From Aquamicrobium sp. (GTDB lineage Bacteria; Pseudomonadota; Alphaproteobacteria; Rhizobiales; Rhizobiaceae), in contig JAHHDT010000007.1 of assembly GCA_019739225.1 (NCBI GenBank), forward strand, positions 310,001 to 374,000: DNA of 64,000 bases, written 5' to 3'. Below are positions 26,236 to 40,259 of the stretch, piece after piece. A model generated the notes under the pieces. The model did no database searches. It had not been told where the DNA came from and saw only the letters and a program-made list of their open reading frames with translations. Every line of letters begins with the position of its first letter. Position 1 is the stretch's first letter. The position numbers and the translations under genes were made by a program.

Positions 26236-27159
26236 TCAGGCGAGTTCATGCCGCCAGGGCGGGTTCGCTCCCGGCCGCGATACCGTCACCGCAGCCGCCG
26301 ACATGGCGAAATCGAGCGCGGCGCGCAGCTCGTCCGCGCTGAGTGTCGCCAGCCTTTCCTTGTCGAGCAAGCCTGCTTCGTCAAGCGAGGCGAGGATGCC
26401 GGCATTGAACGTGTCGCCCGCGCCGACCGTATCGGCAACCGTCACCCGCCGCGCCGGCACATCGATCCGTTCGCCCGCGATATAGCCGACGGCGCCCTTG
26501 CCGCCGCGGGTGACGACGACCACCCTCGGCCCCGCCTGCAGCCACCGCGCGGCGATCTCATCGTGGCTGCCGGTCTCGCCGAACCAGGCGAGGTCCTCGT
26601 CGGACAGCTTGACGATGTCGGCCATGGCGATCATGCGCCGCATGCGCAGCAGATGGCGGTCCTTGTCGGCGATGAAGCCTGCGCGGATGTTGGGGTCGAG
26701 CATCATGACGCGGTGCTGATGCTCGCGGCGCATGAGTGCCTCGTAGGTCGATCCGCAGGGTTCCGGTATCAGGCTGATGCAGGAGAAATGCAGCGCCCTG
26801 ACATTGTCGTCGAGCACCGGAAGGTCGGCTTCTTCCAGCATGCGGCCGGCCGTGTTCTCGTCGTAGAACGTGTATGTGGCATGGCCATCGGTGAGGTGCA
26901 CAAAGGCCAGCGTGGTCGGCCGGTCGGAGAACCGCACATGGCGCAGATCGACCTTGCTCGCTTCCAGGGCCTCGCTGAGGCGTGTGCCGAAAAGGTCCCT
27001 GGAAATACCTGAAAAGAAAGCCGTTTCCCTGCCGAGGCGGCCAAGCGCGATGGCGGTGTTGAACACGGCGCCGCCGACATAGGGTGCAAATGCTGCTTCG
27101 CCCGCTGACGTCTCGCGCGGAAGCATGTCGATCAGCGCTTCGCCACAACACAGGATCAT
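26236..27159 (-). CDS. frk: PfkB-family fructokinase
   Basis: Ribokinase-fold sugar kinase of 307 residues that would convert fructose to fructose-6-phosphate. The start MILCCGEALIDMLPRE follows GGGGAGGAACTG. The N-terminal glycine motif is GGAVFNTAIALGRLG near 30-44, and the anion-hole/catalytic base motif DTVGAGDTFNAG lies near 255-266. The N-terminus and overall length fit rhizobial Frk, but closely related PfkB kinases use other sugars. A LacI-type palindrome lies 36 bases upstream (27195-27208). It heads the frk-gntK-lactonase operon. Confidence 0.87.
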   Translation of the reverse strand: MILCCGEALIDMLPRETSAGEAAFAPYVGGAVFNTAIALGRLGRETAFFSGISRDLFGTRLSEALEASKVDLRHVRFSDRPTTLAFVHLTDGHATYTFYDENTAGRMLEEADLPVLDDNVRALHFSCISLIPEPCGSTYEALMRREHQHRVMMLDPNIRAGFIADKDRHLLRMRRMIAMADIVKLSDEDLAWFGETGSHDEIAARWLQAGPRVVVVTRGGKGAVGYIAGERIDVPARRVTVADTVGAGDTFNAGILASLDEAGLLDKERLATLSADELRAALDFAMSAAAVTVSRPGANPPWRHELA

Positions 27160-27194
27160 GCAGTTCCTCCCCTTCGTCCTTCGGACGGGGTTGC

Positions 27195-27208
27195 TTTAAT
27201 CGATTGAA
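27195..27208. promoter_or_regulatory. LacI-type palindrome upstream of frk
   Basis: TTTAATCGATTGAA is a near-perfect 14-bp palindrome with central CG, the style of LacI/GalR operators. It is 36 bases from the frk start and about 100 bases from glgP on the other strand. Its centre (ATCGAT) differs from the sites at 58941-59038 (ACCGGT), so a different regulator is expected. Confidence 0.45.
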
Positions 27209-27304
27209 TGCGGCTCTTCAATCCGCTAGCATTTGAAACTGGGAGGAAGTCTGGATAATCGCTCGCGTGCAGTCGCTTCGCGATTGCGCCAAGCCGGGGG
27301 CATT

Positions 27305-29773
27305 ATGACATTGACCAGAACTTCCGCATCCGATCATGCCGCCGCGAGACAGGTTGATGTGCTCAAGCTGGCGGCGGAAATCATCGAATGCCTGAAATAC
27401 CGCGTCGGCAAGGAGCCGTCGGTCGCCACGCGTCACGACTGGCTCGCCGCCTCCATCAAGGTGGTGCGCGACCGCGTAGTCGATCGCTGGATCGATTCCA
27501 CGCGGCGCGCCTACGAGCAGGGCGACAAGCGGGTCTACTACCTGTCGATGGAGTTCCTGATCGGCCGGCTGATGCGCGACGCCTTCTCCAATCTCGGCCT
27601 GATGGACGCGATGCGTGAGGCGCTGGCGATCCATGGCGTCGACATCGACGTGATCGCCGGGCTGGAGCCGGACGCGGCACTGGGCAATGGTGGCCTCGGG
27701 CGGCTGGCGGCCTGCTTTATGGAATCGATGGCAAGCGTGGACATACCCGCGCATGGCTACGGCATCCGCTATGTGCATGGGCTGTTCCGGCAGGAAATTC
27801 ACGATGGCTGGCAGGTTGAGCTGCCGGAAACGTGGCTGGAACACGGCAATCCGTGGGAGTTCGAACGGCGCGAGGGCGCTTACGAGATCGGCTTCGGCGG
27901 CACAGTCAGCTCCGTGACGTCCAAGGACGGCCGGCTGGAGCGTCACGTCTGGAAACCGACGGAGCGGTTTCTCGCGGTTGCCGTCGATACACCAGTGGTT
28001 GGATGGCGGGCCAAGCGCGTCAACACGCTGCGGCTATGGTCGGCGATGCCGATCGATCCGATCCTGCTCGACGCTTTCAACGCCGGCGACCATATCGGCG
28101 CGCTGCGCGAGAGCAACAAGGCGGAGGCGCTGACGCGGGTGCTCTACCCCGCCGACAGCCACCAGGCGGGCCAGGAGTTGCGGCTACGCCAGGAGTATTT
28201 CTTCTCGGCGGCTTCGGTGCAGGACATCGTTCGCCGCCATCTGAGCCAGTATCCCGACCTGACATCGCTGCCGGACAAGGCCGCGATCCACCTCAACGAT
28301 ACGCATCCGGCGATCGCGGTCGCCGAACTGATGCGGCTCCTGATGGACGTGCACGGCCACGATTTCGACGTGGCGTGGGACATCACCAACCGCACCTTTG
28401 CCTACACAAACCACACGCTGCTGCCGGAGGCGTTGGAAAGCTGGCCGGTGCCGCTGTTCGAGCGGCTTTTGCCGCGCCACATGCAGATCATCTATGCGAT
28501 CAACGCCGAGGTGCTCCTGAGGGTGCGCTCGACCGGCAAGTTCTCCGATGAACAGGTGCGGGCGATCTCGCTGATCCACGAGGATGGCGAGCGCCGCGTG
28601 CGCATGGGCAATCTCGCCTTTGTCGGTGCTTTCTCGGTCAACGGTGTTTCGGCACTGCATACCGAGCTGATGAAGGAGACGGTGTTCGCCGATCTCCATC
28701 GGCTCTACCCCAAACGCATCAACAACAAGACAAACGGCATCACGCCGCGCCGCTGGCTGATGCAATGCAATCCGGGCCTGACGAACCTGATCCGCGAGGC
28801 CATCGGCGACAGGTTCCTGGACGACATCGACGCGCTCAAGCAGCTGGACGCCTTCGCCGACGATGCGGCGTTCCAGGAGCAGTTCGCGGCGGTGAAGCGC
28901 GCCAACAAGGAACGGCTGGTTTCGCTGATCGGTGACAGGATGGGGCTGCGGCTCGATCCGTCTGCACTGTTCGACATCCAGATCAAGCGCATCCACGAAT
29001 ACAAGCGCCAGCTTCTCAACATCATCGAGGCGGTGGCGCTCTACGACCAGATCCGCTCGCATCCGGAAAAGGACTGGCTGCCGCGCGTGAAATTCTTCGG
29101 AGGCAAGGCGGCGCCGAGCTACCATAATGCCAAGCTGATCATAAAGCTCGCAAACGACGTCGCGCGTGTCATCAACAGCGACCCGTCGGTGCGGGGGCTG
29201 CTGAAAGTGGTGTTCGTACCGAACTACAACGTTTCCACCGCCGAGGTGATGATCCCCGCGGCCGACCTTTCCGAGCAGATTTCTACCGCGGGGCTGGAGG
29301 CTTCCGGCACCGGCAACATGAAGTTCGCGCTCAACGGTGCGCTGACGATCGGCACGCTCGACGGCGCGAATGTCGAGATCAGCGAGTGCGTCGGCGCGGA
29401 AAACATCGTGATCTTCGGACTGAAGGCTGACGAGGTGGCCGAGCGCCGGGCCGGCGGCTATGAGCCGCGCGCGATCATAGAGAAATCGCCCGAGCTGAGG
29501 CAGGCGCTTGAAGCGATCGCGTCCGGCGTATTTTCACCCGATGATCCGGAGCGCTACCGCGATCTCATCGGTGGGCTCTACGATCATGACTGGTTCATGG
29601 TCGCGGCCGACTTCGACGCCTATGCGGGCGCGCAGCGCCACGTCGATGAGCTCTGGCGCGACAGCCCGCGCTGGTACGGCATGACGATCCGCAATACGGC
29701 GCGCGTCGGCTGGTTCTCTTCCGACCGCACGATAAGGCAATATGCGAAGGAGATTTGGAACGTGCCAGCGTGA
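27305..29773 (+). CDS. glgP: Glycogen phosphorylase
   Basis: PLP-dependent enzyme releasing glucose-1-phosphate from glycogen. The 822 residues match the family (815-840). Diagnostic segments are VYYLSMEFLIGRLMRDAF near 80, LGNGGLGRLAACFMESMAS near 135, IHLNDTHPAIAVAELMR near 335 and the PLP-lysine motif EASGTGNMKFALNGALTIGTLDGANVE near 660. The start at 27305 has GGGGG close upstream; the frame is open to 27233 but lacks a site there. It opens the glycogen operon glgP-B-C-A-pgm-glgX. Confidence 0.97.
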   Translation: MTLTRTSASDHAAARQVDVLKLAAEIIECLKYRVGKEPSVATRHDWLAASIKVVRDRVVDRWIDSTRRAYEQGDKRVYYLSMEFLIGRLMRDAFSNLGLMDAMREALAIHGVDIDVIAGLEPDAALGNGGLGRLAACFMESMASVDIPAHGYGIRYVHGLFRQEIHDGWQVELPETWLEHGNPWEFERREGAYEIGFGGTVSSVTSKDGRLERHVWKPTERFLAVAVDTPVVGWRAKRVNTLRLWSAMPIDPILLDAFNAGDHIGALRESNKAEALTRVLYPADSHQAGQELRLRQEYFFSAASVQDIVRRHLSQYPDLTSLPDKAAIHLNDTHPAIAVAELMRLLMDVHGHDFDVAWDITNRTFAYTNHTLLPEALESWPVPLFERLLPRHMQIIYAINAEVLLRVRSTGKFSDEQVRAISLIHEDGERRVRMGNLAFVGAFSVNGVSALHTELMKETVFADLHRLYPKRINNKTNGITPRRWLMQCNPGLTNLIREAIGDRFLDDIDALKQLDAFADDAAFQEQFAAVKRANKERLVSLIGDRMGLRLDPSALFDIQIKRIHEYKRQLLNIIEAVALYDQIRSHPEKDWLPRVKFFGGKAAPSYHNAKLIIKLANDVARVINSDPSVRGLLKVVFVPNYNVSTAEVMIPAADLSEQISTAGLEASGTGNMKFALNGALTIGTLDGANVEISECVGAENIVIFGLKADEVAERRAGGYEPRAIIEKSPELRQALEAIASGVFSPDDPERYRDLIGGLYDHDWFMVAADFDAYAGAQRHVDELWRDSPRWYGMTIRNTARVGWFSSDRTIRQYAKEIWNVPA

Positions 29774-29830
29774 TAGGGTGAGGAAAACGCTGGGGCTTGT
29801 GAGTTCGGTGGAGGAGAAGGCCACGTCCAG

Positions 29831-32041
<2,211 letters not shown>

Positions 32042-32063
32042 AGGTCGGGAGGAGGAGGGAACG

Positions 32064-33323
32064 ATGGAACAGAAACGACCACAGCCGCTGGCCCGCGACG
32101 CGATGGCCTATGTGCTCGCTGGCGGCAGGGGGAGCCGTCTCGCAGAGCTGACCGATGTGCGTGCCAAGCCGGCGGTCTATTTCGGCGGCAAGACGCGCAT
32201 CATCGATTTCGCGCTCTCCAACGCGCTCAATTCCGGCATCCGGCGTATCGGCGTTGCCACCCAGTACAAGGCGCATTCGCTGATCCGCCACCTGCAGCGC
32301 GGCTGGAACTTCTTCCGGCCCGAGCGCAACGAGAGCTTCGACATCTTGCCGGCGAGCCAGCGCGTCTCTGAAACGCAGTGGTACGAGGGCACCGCCGATG
32401 CGGTGTTCCAGAACGCCGACATCATCGAGGATTACGGCGTCGAATACATGGTCATTCTGGCCGGCGACCACATCTACAAGATGGATTACGAGCTGATGCT
32501 GCGCCAGCACGTCGACCAGGGTGCCGACGTCACCATCGGCTGTCTGGAAGTGCCGCGCATGGAGGCGACCGGCTTTGGCGTCATGCATGTCGACGAGAAG
32601 GACCGCGTCATCGCCTTCGTCGAGAAACCCGCGGATCCGCCCGGCATTCCCGACAAGCCGGACTTCGCGCTCGCCTCGATGGGCATCTACGTCTTCCGCA
32701 CCGCCTTCCTGATGGACCAGCTTCGCCGCGACGCGGAGATGAAGGATTCCAGCCGCGATTTCGGCAAGGACATCATCCCCTACATCGTCAAGAACGGGAA
32801 GGCCGTAGCCCATCGCTTCGCCACTTCGTGTGTGCGCTCCAGCTTCGAACGCGAAGCCTACTGGCGCGACGTCGGCACGGTGGACGCCTATTGGGAAGCC
32901 AATATCGACCTGACCGACATCACGCCCGAACTCGACATCTACGACCGGGACTGGCCGATCTGGACCTATGCCGAGATCAAGCCGCCGGCGAAGTTCGTCC
33001 ACGACGAGGAAGGGCGACGCGGCTCGGCCATCTCCTCGCTTGTGGCGGGCGACTGCATCATCTCAGGCGCTGCGCTGCGGCGCAGCCTGATCTTCACCGG
33101 CGCGCGGGTGAACTCGTTCTCCTCGCTCGACGAAGCGGTGGTGCTGCCCAACTGCCATGTCGGCCGCAACGCGCAGCTTTCCCGCGTTGTGATCGACCGT
33201 GGCGTGAAGATTCCCGAAGGGCTGGTGGTCGGCGAGGATCCAAAGCTCGACGCGAAGCGTTTCAGACGTACGGAAAAGGGCGTATGCCTGATCACGCAGA
33301 AGATGATCGACCGGCTGGAGTGA
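32064..33323 (+). CDS. glgC: Glucose-1-phosphate adenylyltransferase
   Basis: Makes ADP-glucose from glucose-1-phosphate and ATP, the committed step of glycogen synthesis. The 419 residues match the bacterial enzyme. The N-terminal nucleotide loop is [26 protein letters not shown] near 16-40, with [11 protein letters not shown] near 110, [16 protein letters not shown] near 132, and the sugar-phosphate segment [11 protein letters not shown] near 180. The C-terminal left-handed beta-helix follows. AGGAGGAGGG precedes ATG 32064. Confidence 0.97.
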   Translation: MEQKRPQPLARDAMAYVLAGGRGSRLAELTDVRAKPAVYFGGKTRIIDFALSNALNSGIRRIGVATQYKAHSLIRHLQRGWNFFRPERNESFDILPASQRVSETQWYEGTADAVFQNADIIEDYGVEYMVILAGDHIYKMDYELMLRQHVDQGADVTIGCLEVPRMEATGFGVMHVDEKDRVIAFVEKPADPPGIPDKPDFALASMGIYVFRTAFLMDQLRRDAEMKDSSRDFGKDIIPYIVKNGKAVAHRFATSCVRSSFEREAYWRDVGTVDAYWEANIDLTDITPELDIYDRDWPIWTYAEIKPPAKFVHDEEGRRGSAISSLVAGDCIISGAALRRSLIFTGARVNSFSSLDEAVVLPNCHVGRNAQLSRVVIDRGVKIPEGLVVGEDPKLDAKRFRRTEKGVCLITQKMIDRLE

Positions 33324-33346
33324 TCGGTTGCATAAAGTCCTCGCTC

Positions 33347-33507
33347 TATGTTGCCCCCCTCTGGCCTGCCGGCCATCTCCCCCGCACAGGGGGAGATCGG
33401 CAGCTTCGCATCCTTCGCCTTCTCTCCAACGCCGACGATTGGCGAAAGCCGTGCAGTCGGCTGATCTCCCCCCTTGTGGGGGAGATGTCCGGCAGGACAG
33501 AGGGGGG
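33347..33507. repeat. Intergenic mosaic element, family A, copy 2
   Basis: Inverted arms at about 33347-33398 and 33463-33507 around a 64-base spacer, placed between glgC and glgA. The arms match those of 10203-10363, and the spacer matches the reverse complement of that copy's spacer. It probably forms a long hairpin in the glycogen operon mRNA. Confidence 0.85.
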
Positions 33508-33542
33508 CGACGTCAAGACCGTTCGCCCGAGGTCCGCGCGCC

Positions 33543-36624
<3,082 letters not shown>

Positions 36625-36650
36625 TCGTTGGCTTCGTAGCAGCGGTGGGG

Positions 36651-36830
36651 GTGCGTCCTTCGAGGCTCGCTACGCTCGCACCTCAGGATGAGGGCTGTTG
36701 TGCATCGAGCACGCAAGCTCGCAGAGTCGAGGGTCGTTCATTTGACTTGCAGGGAGCCCGTAAAGGCGGATTCGATCCACCCACTTTCCTCGTCCTGAGG
36801 TGCGAGCGTAGCGAGCCTCGAAGGACGCAC
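36651..36830. repeat. 43-bp inverted repeat element, family C, between pgm and glgX
   Basis: Arms at 36651-36693 and 36788-36830 start GTGCGTCCTTCGAGGCTCGC and are inverted copies with one mismatch. They enclose 94 bases. Each arm also has internal GCGAGC/GCTCGC symmetry. Similar rhizobial intergenic repeats built on CGTCCTTCGAGGCTCGC are common. It fills most of the 232-base gap. Confidence 0.85.
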
Positions 36831-36856
36831 GGACTAGGTCGTCGCGGTCGAGTACG

Positions 36857-38704
36857 ATGGCTGTCGTGAGCGAAGGAATCCAGCCTGGAGCAGTGCTGGA
36901 AGCGGGCGGCGTCCGCTTTTCCGTCTGGTCCGGTGCTGCCGAGCGGGTGTGGGTTTCCATTTTCGACGACAGTGACCGCGAGACCGACCGCGTCGAGCTG
37001 GCGCGTGGGGCTGAAGGCATATTTTCAACGGAGATCGCCGTCCTCGGAGAAGGCGCCCGCTACGGCCTGCGCGCCGACGGGCCTTACGACCCCCAGCACG
37101 GCCTGTGGTTCGATCCCGACAAGCTGCTGGTCGATCCATACGCGCTGGAGATCGACCGGCCATATGCCTACGATCCAAGGCTTGCGGCGCGGCGCGGGGA
37201 GGGCGGCGATACCGCGCCGCTGGTGCCCAAGGCGCTGGTTCGCAAGCTGCCACGGGTGGACGTCGCGCCGCCGCGTTTCAGGCCCGGCGGGTTGATCTAC
37301 GAACTCAACGTACGTGGTTTCACGATGCGGCATCCGGCCGTGCCGGAGCATCTGCGAGGGACGATCGGTGCGCTCGCGCATCCTGCGGTCATCGAGCATC
37401 TCGTCGGGCTGGGCGTCGGTGCCGTGGAGCTGATGCCGATCACCGCGTGGATGGATGAGCGCCATCTGCCGCCGCTCGGCCTGGGCAACGCATGGGGCTA
37501 CAATCCCGTCACCTTCATGGCGCTCGACCCCCGGCTTGCGCCCGGCGGCTGGACGGAATTGCGGGAGACGGTGGCGGCGTTGCACGAGGCCGGCATAAGC
37601 GTGATCCTCGACCTCGTCTTCAACCACACGGCGGAGAGCGACGCGCTCGGCCCGACGCTCTCGCTGCGCGGCCTCGACGCGCGGGCCTATTACCGCCACG
37701 ACGCTGACGGCCGGCTGGTCAACGACACCGGCACCGGCCATACGGTGGCATGCGACCATCCGGTGGTGCAGCGCCTCGTGCTGGATTCGTTACGCGCTTT
37801 CGTGCGCCATGCCGGCGTCGATGGCTTCCGCTTCGACCTGGCGCCCATCCTCGGCCGCGATGCGAACGGTTTTCGGGCCGATGCGCCGCTGCTGCGCGCG
37901 ATGGTCGAAGACGAAACTCTCAGGGATCGTATCCTGATCGCCGAGCCGTGGGACATCGGACCGGGCGGTTATCAGCTCGGCAATTTTCAGCCGCCGTTTC
38001 TTGAATGGAACGACCGTTTCCGCGACGATGTGCGCCGCTTCTGGCGCGGCGATGCGGGCATTGTCGGCACCCTTGCGACGCGGCTTGCGGGATCGTTCGA
38101 CGTGTTTCCGGGCGATGCGACACGCAGCGTCAACTTTCTGGCCGCCCATGACGGGATGACGCTGCGCGACCTCGTCTCCTACGAACGAAAGCACAACCTC
38201 GCCAATGGGGAGGACAATCGCGACGGGCACGACGACAATCTGTCGTGGAACCATGGCGTCGAAGGCGAAACCGACGACGAGCAGGTTTTGGCGGCGCGCC
38301 GACGCGACATGAAGGCGCTGCTTGCGAGTTTGTTCGTTTCGCGCGGGACGATCATGCTGACGGCAGGCGACGAGTTCGGGCGCACCCAGGGTGGCAACAA
38401 CAATGCCTATGCGCAGGACAACGCCATCACCTGGCTCGACTGGGAGGGGCGCGACGAAGAACTGGAGGCTTTCGTGCGCGGGCTATCCGGCGTTCGCCGA
38501 AGGATCGCAGCCTTGTGCGAGACGACGCGGCTGGACGAAAGCGAGGTCCGCTGGCTGCGGGAGGACGATGCACCGATGACCGTTGCCGACTGGGAGGACC
38601 CTGCGCGAAGATGCCTGACGATGGTGCTCGGCGGTCTGCGGGTCGAGATCGGCCCCGACGAGGTGAAATGGCACGAGATGGAGAGCGACGATGGCCGAGA
38701 CTGA
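36857..38704 (+). CDS. glgX: Glycogen debranching enzyme
   Basis: GH13 enzyme cleaving alpha-1,6 branches in limit dextrins. The 615-residue protein is shorter than many GlgX (about 660-700). The CBM48 region is near 10-90, then GLIYELNVRGFTMRHP near 145, LDLVFNHTAESD near 253, nucleophile DGFRFDLAPILGRD near 322, acid/base ILIAEPWDIGPGGYQLG near 360, and NFLAAHDGMTLRDLVSYERKHN near 423. No good ribosome site precedes ATG 36857, so a later start is possible but would cut the CBM48 region. The 3' end overlaps the alpha-glucosidase start by 14 bases. Confidence 0.94.
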   Translation: MAVVSEGIQPGAVLEAGGVRFSVWSGAAERVWVSIFDDSDRETDRVELARGAEGIFSTEIAVLGEGARYGLRADGPYDPQHGLWFDPDKLLVDPYALEIDRPYAYDPRLAARRGEGGDTAPLVPKALVRKLPRVDVAPPRFRPGGLIYELNVRGFTMRHPAVPEHLRGTIGALAHPAVIEHLVGLGVGAVELMPITAWMDERHLPPLGLGNAWGYNPVTFMALDPRLAPGGWTELRETVAALHEAGISVILDLVFNHTAESDALGPTLSLRGLDARAYYRHDADGRLVNDTGTGHTVACDHPVVQRLVLDSLRAFVRHAGVDGFRFDLAPILGRDANGFRADAPLLRAMVEDETLRDRILIAEPWDIGPGGYQLGNFQPPFLEWNDRFRDDVRRFWRGDAGIVGTLATRLAGSFDVFPGDATRSVNFLAAHDGMTLRDLVSYERKHNLANGEDNRDGHDDNLSWNHGVEGETDDEQVLAARRRDMKALLASLFVSRGTIMLTAGDEFGRTQGGNNNAYAQDNAITWLDWEGRDEELEAFVRGLSGVRRRIAALCETTRLDESEVRWLREDDAPMTVADWEDPARRCLTMVLGGLRVEIGPDEVKWHEMESDDGRD

Positions 38705-40259
38705 CCGGGACTGGTGGCGCGGATGCTCGATCTACCAGATCTATCCGCGCTCGTTCCAGGATACGACGGGCGACGGCATAGGCGATCTCAAGGGCGTTGT
38801 CCGGCGATTGCATCATGCGGCCTCGCTCGGCGTCGACGCGGTCTGGCTGTCGCCGTTCTTCAAGTCGCCGATGGCCGACATGGGCTACGACGTTTCGGAT
38901 TATTGCGACGTCGATCCGCTGTTCGGCACGCTTGCCGACTTCGACGCGGTGGTCAAGGAAGCACACCGGCTGGGGCTGAAGGTTATCATCGACCAGGTGC
39001 TGTCGCACTCATCGGATCAGCACCCGTGGTTCGTCGAGAGCCGATCGAGCCGCACGAACCCGAAATCGGACTGGTATGTCTGGGCGGACGCCAAGCCGGA
39101 CGGCACGGCGCCGAACAACTGGCTTTCGGTGTTCGGCGGGCCGGCCTGGGAATGGGACGCGGTGCGACGGCAATATTACATGCACAATTTTCTCGCCTCC
39201 CAGCCGGATCTCAACTTCCACAATCCCGACGTCCAGGACGCGTTGCTGGATTCCGTGCGTTTCTGGCTGGAGCGCGGCGTCGACGGTTTCCGCCTCGATA
39301 CCGTCAATCACTACGTGCACGACGCGCTGCTGCGCGATAACCCGCCGCTGCCAAAGGGCAGGGGCAGCGACGTGCCGGAAGCCAACCCATACGGCTTTCA
39401 GGATCACCTCTACGACAAGACGCAGCCCGAAAACCTCGTGTTTCTGACGCGGCTGCGGGCGCTCCTGGAAGCCTATGACGCGCGCGCCTCGGTGGGTGAG
39501 GTCGGTGACGGGCATCGGTCGCTGCAGACGGTTGCCAGCTACACAAGCGGTCCCGAGCGGCTGCATATGTGCTACACGTTCGACTTGCTCAGCCCGGAAT
39601 TCTCGGCCGCCTATGTTCGCGGCCATATCGAGGCGTTCGAGGAGGCGGCGCCGGAGGGCTGGGTCTGTTGGGCCTTTTCCAATCACGACGTGCCACGCCA
39701 TGTCTCGCGCTGGCTACGGCCGGGCGACGATGTCGATGCGATGGCGCGTTTCTCGATCGCGCTTCTTTGCTGCCTGCGCGGTTCGATCTGTATCTATCAG
39801 GGCGAGGAGCTGGGACTGACGGAAGCCGACCTTGCCTTCGAGGACTTGCGCGATCCCTACGGCATCCGCTTCTGGCCGGGCTACAAGGGGCGCGATGGAT
39901 GCCGCACGCCGATGGTGTGGGAAGAAGAAGAAGCCAATGGCGGCTTTTCGAGCGGCAAGCCGTGGCTTCCGGTCCCGCAAGAGCATATCGCGCGAGCCGT
40001 GGACATTCAGGACAAGACCGCCGGTTCGACCCTCAACCACTACCGGGCGATGCTGAAGATGCGGAAGGAAAGCATGGCACTGCGGCGAGGCAGCATCAGA
40101 CTTGTCGACGGACACGACAAGGACGTGCTTGCCTTCGAGCGCGAGGCGGAAGGCGAGCGGCTGCTCTGCGCCTTCAATTTCGGCACGGAGCCGGTGCGGC
40201 TTGCCGATCCGGATGGCGCCGAACTGCCGCCGCTCGGCTGGCAGGTGAAGTCTTTCTGA
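38691..40259 (+). CDS. GH13 alpha-glucosidase
   Basis: Cytosolic exo-acting alpha-glucosidase of 522 residues, probably removing glucose from maltodextrins or hydrolysing disaccharides. IYQIYPRSFQDTTGDGIGDLKG near 14-35 is the family start. Catalytic residues fall in VDGFRLDTVNHYVHD near 199 (Asp), ASVGEVGDG near 268 (Glu) and AFSNHDVPRHVSR near 323 (transition-state Asp). Resemblance to rhizobial AglA suggests sucrose, maltose or trehalose substrates. Its start overlaps glgX by 14 bases, so it is translated with the glycogen operon and may finish maltodextrin breakdown. The stop is immediately next to the convergent TadG-like gene. Confidence 0.93.
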   Translation: MAETDRDWWRGCSIYQIYPRSFQDTTGDGIGDLKGVVRRLHHAASLGVDAVWLSPFFKSPMADMGYDVSDYCDVDPLFGTLADFDAVVKEAHRLGLKVIIDQVLSHSSDQHPWFVESRSSRTNPKSDWYVWADAKPDGTAPNNWLSVFGGPAWEWDAVRRQYYMHNFLASQPDLNFHNPDVQDALLDSVRFWLERGVDGFRLDTVNHYVHDALLRDNPPLPKGRGSDVPEANPYGFQDHLYDKTQPENLVFLTRLRALLEAYDARASVGEVGDGHRSLQTVASYTSGPERLHMCYTFDLLSPEFSAAYVRGHIEAFEEAAPEGWVCWAFSNHDVPRHVSRWLRPGDDVDAMARFSIALLCCLRGSICIYQGEELGLTEADLAFEDLRDPYGIRFWPGYKGRDGCRTPMVWEEEEANGGFSSGKPWLPVPQEHIARAVDIQDKTAGSTLNHYRAMLKMRKESMALRRGSIRLVDGHDKDVLAFEREAEGERLLCAFNFGTEPVRLADPDGAELPPLGWQVKSF

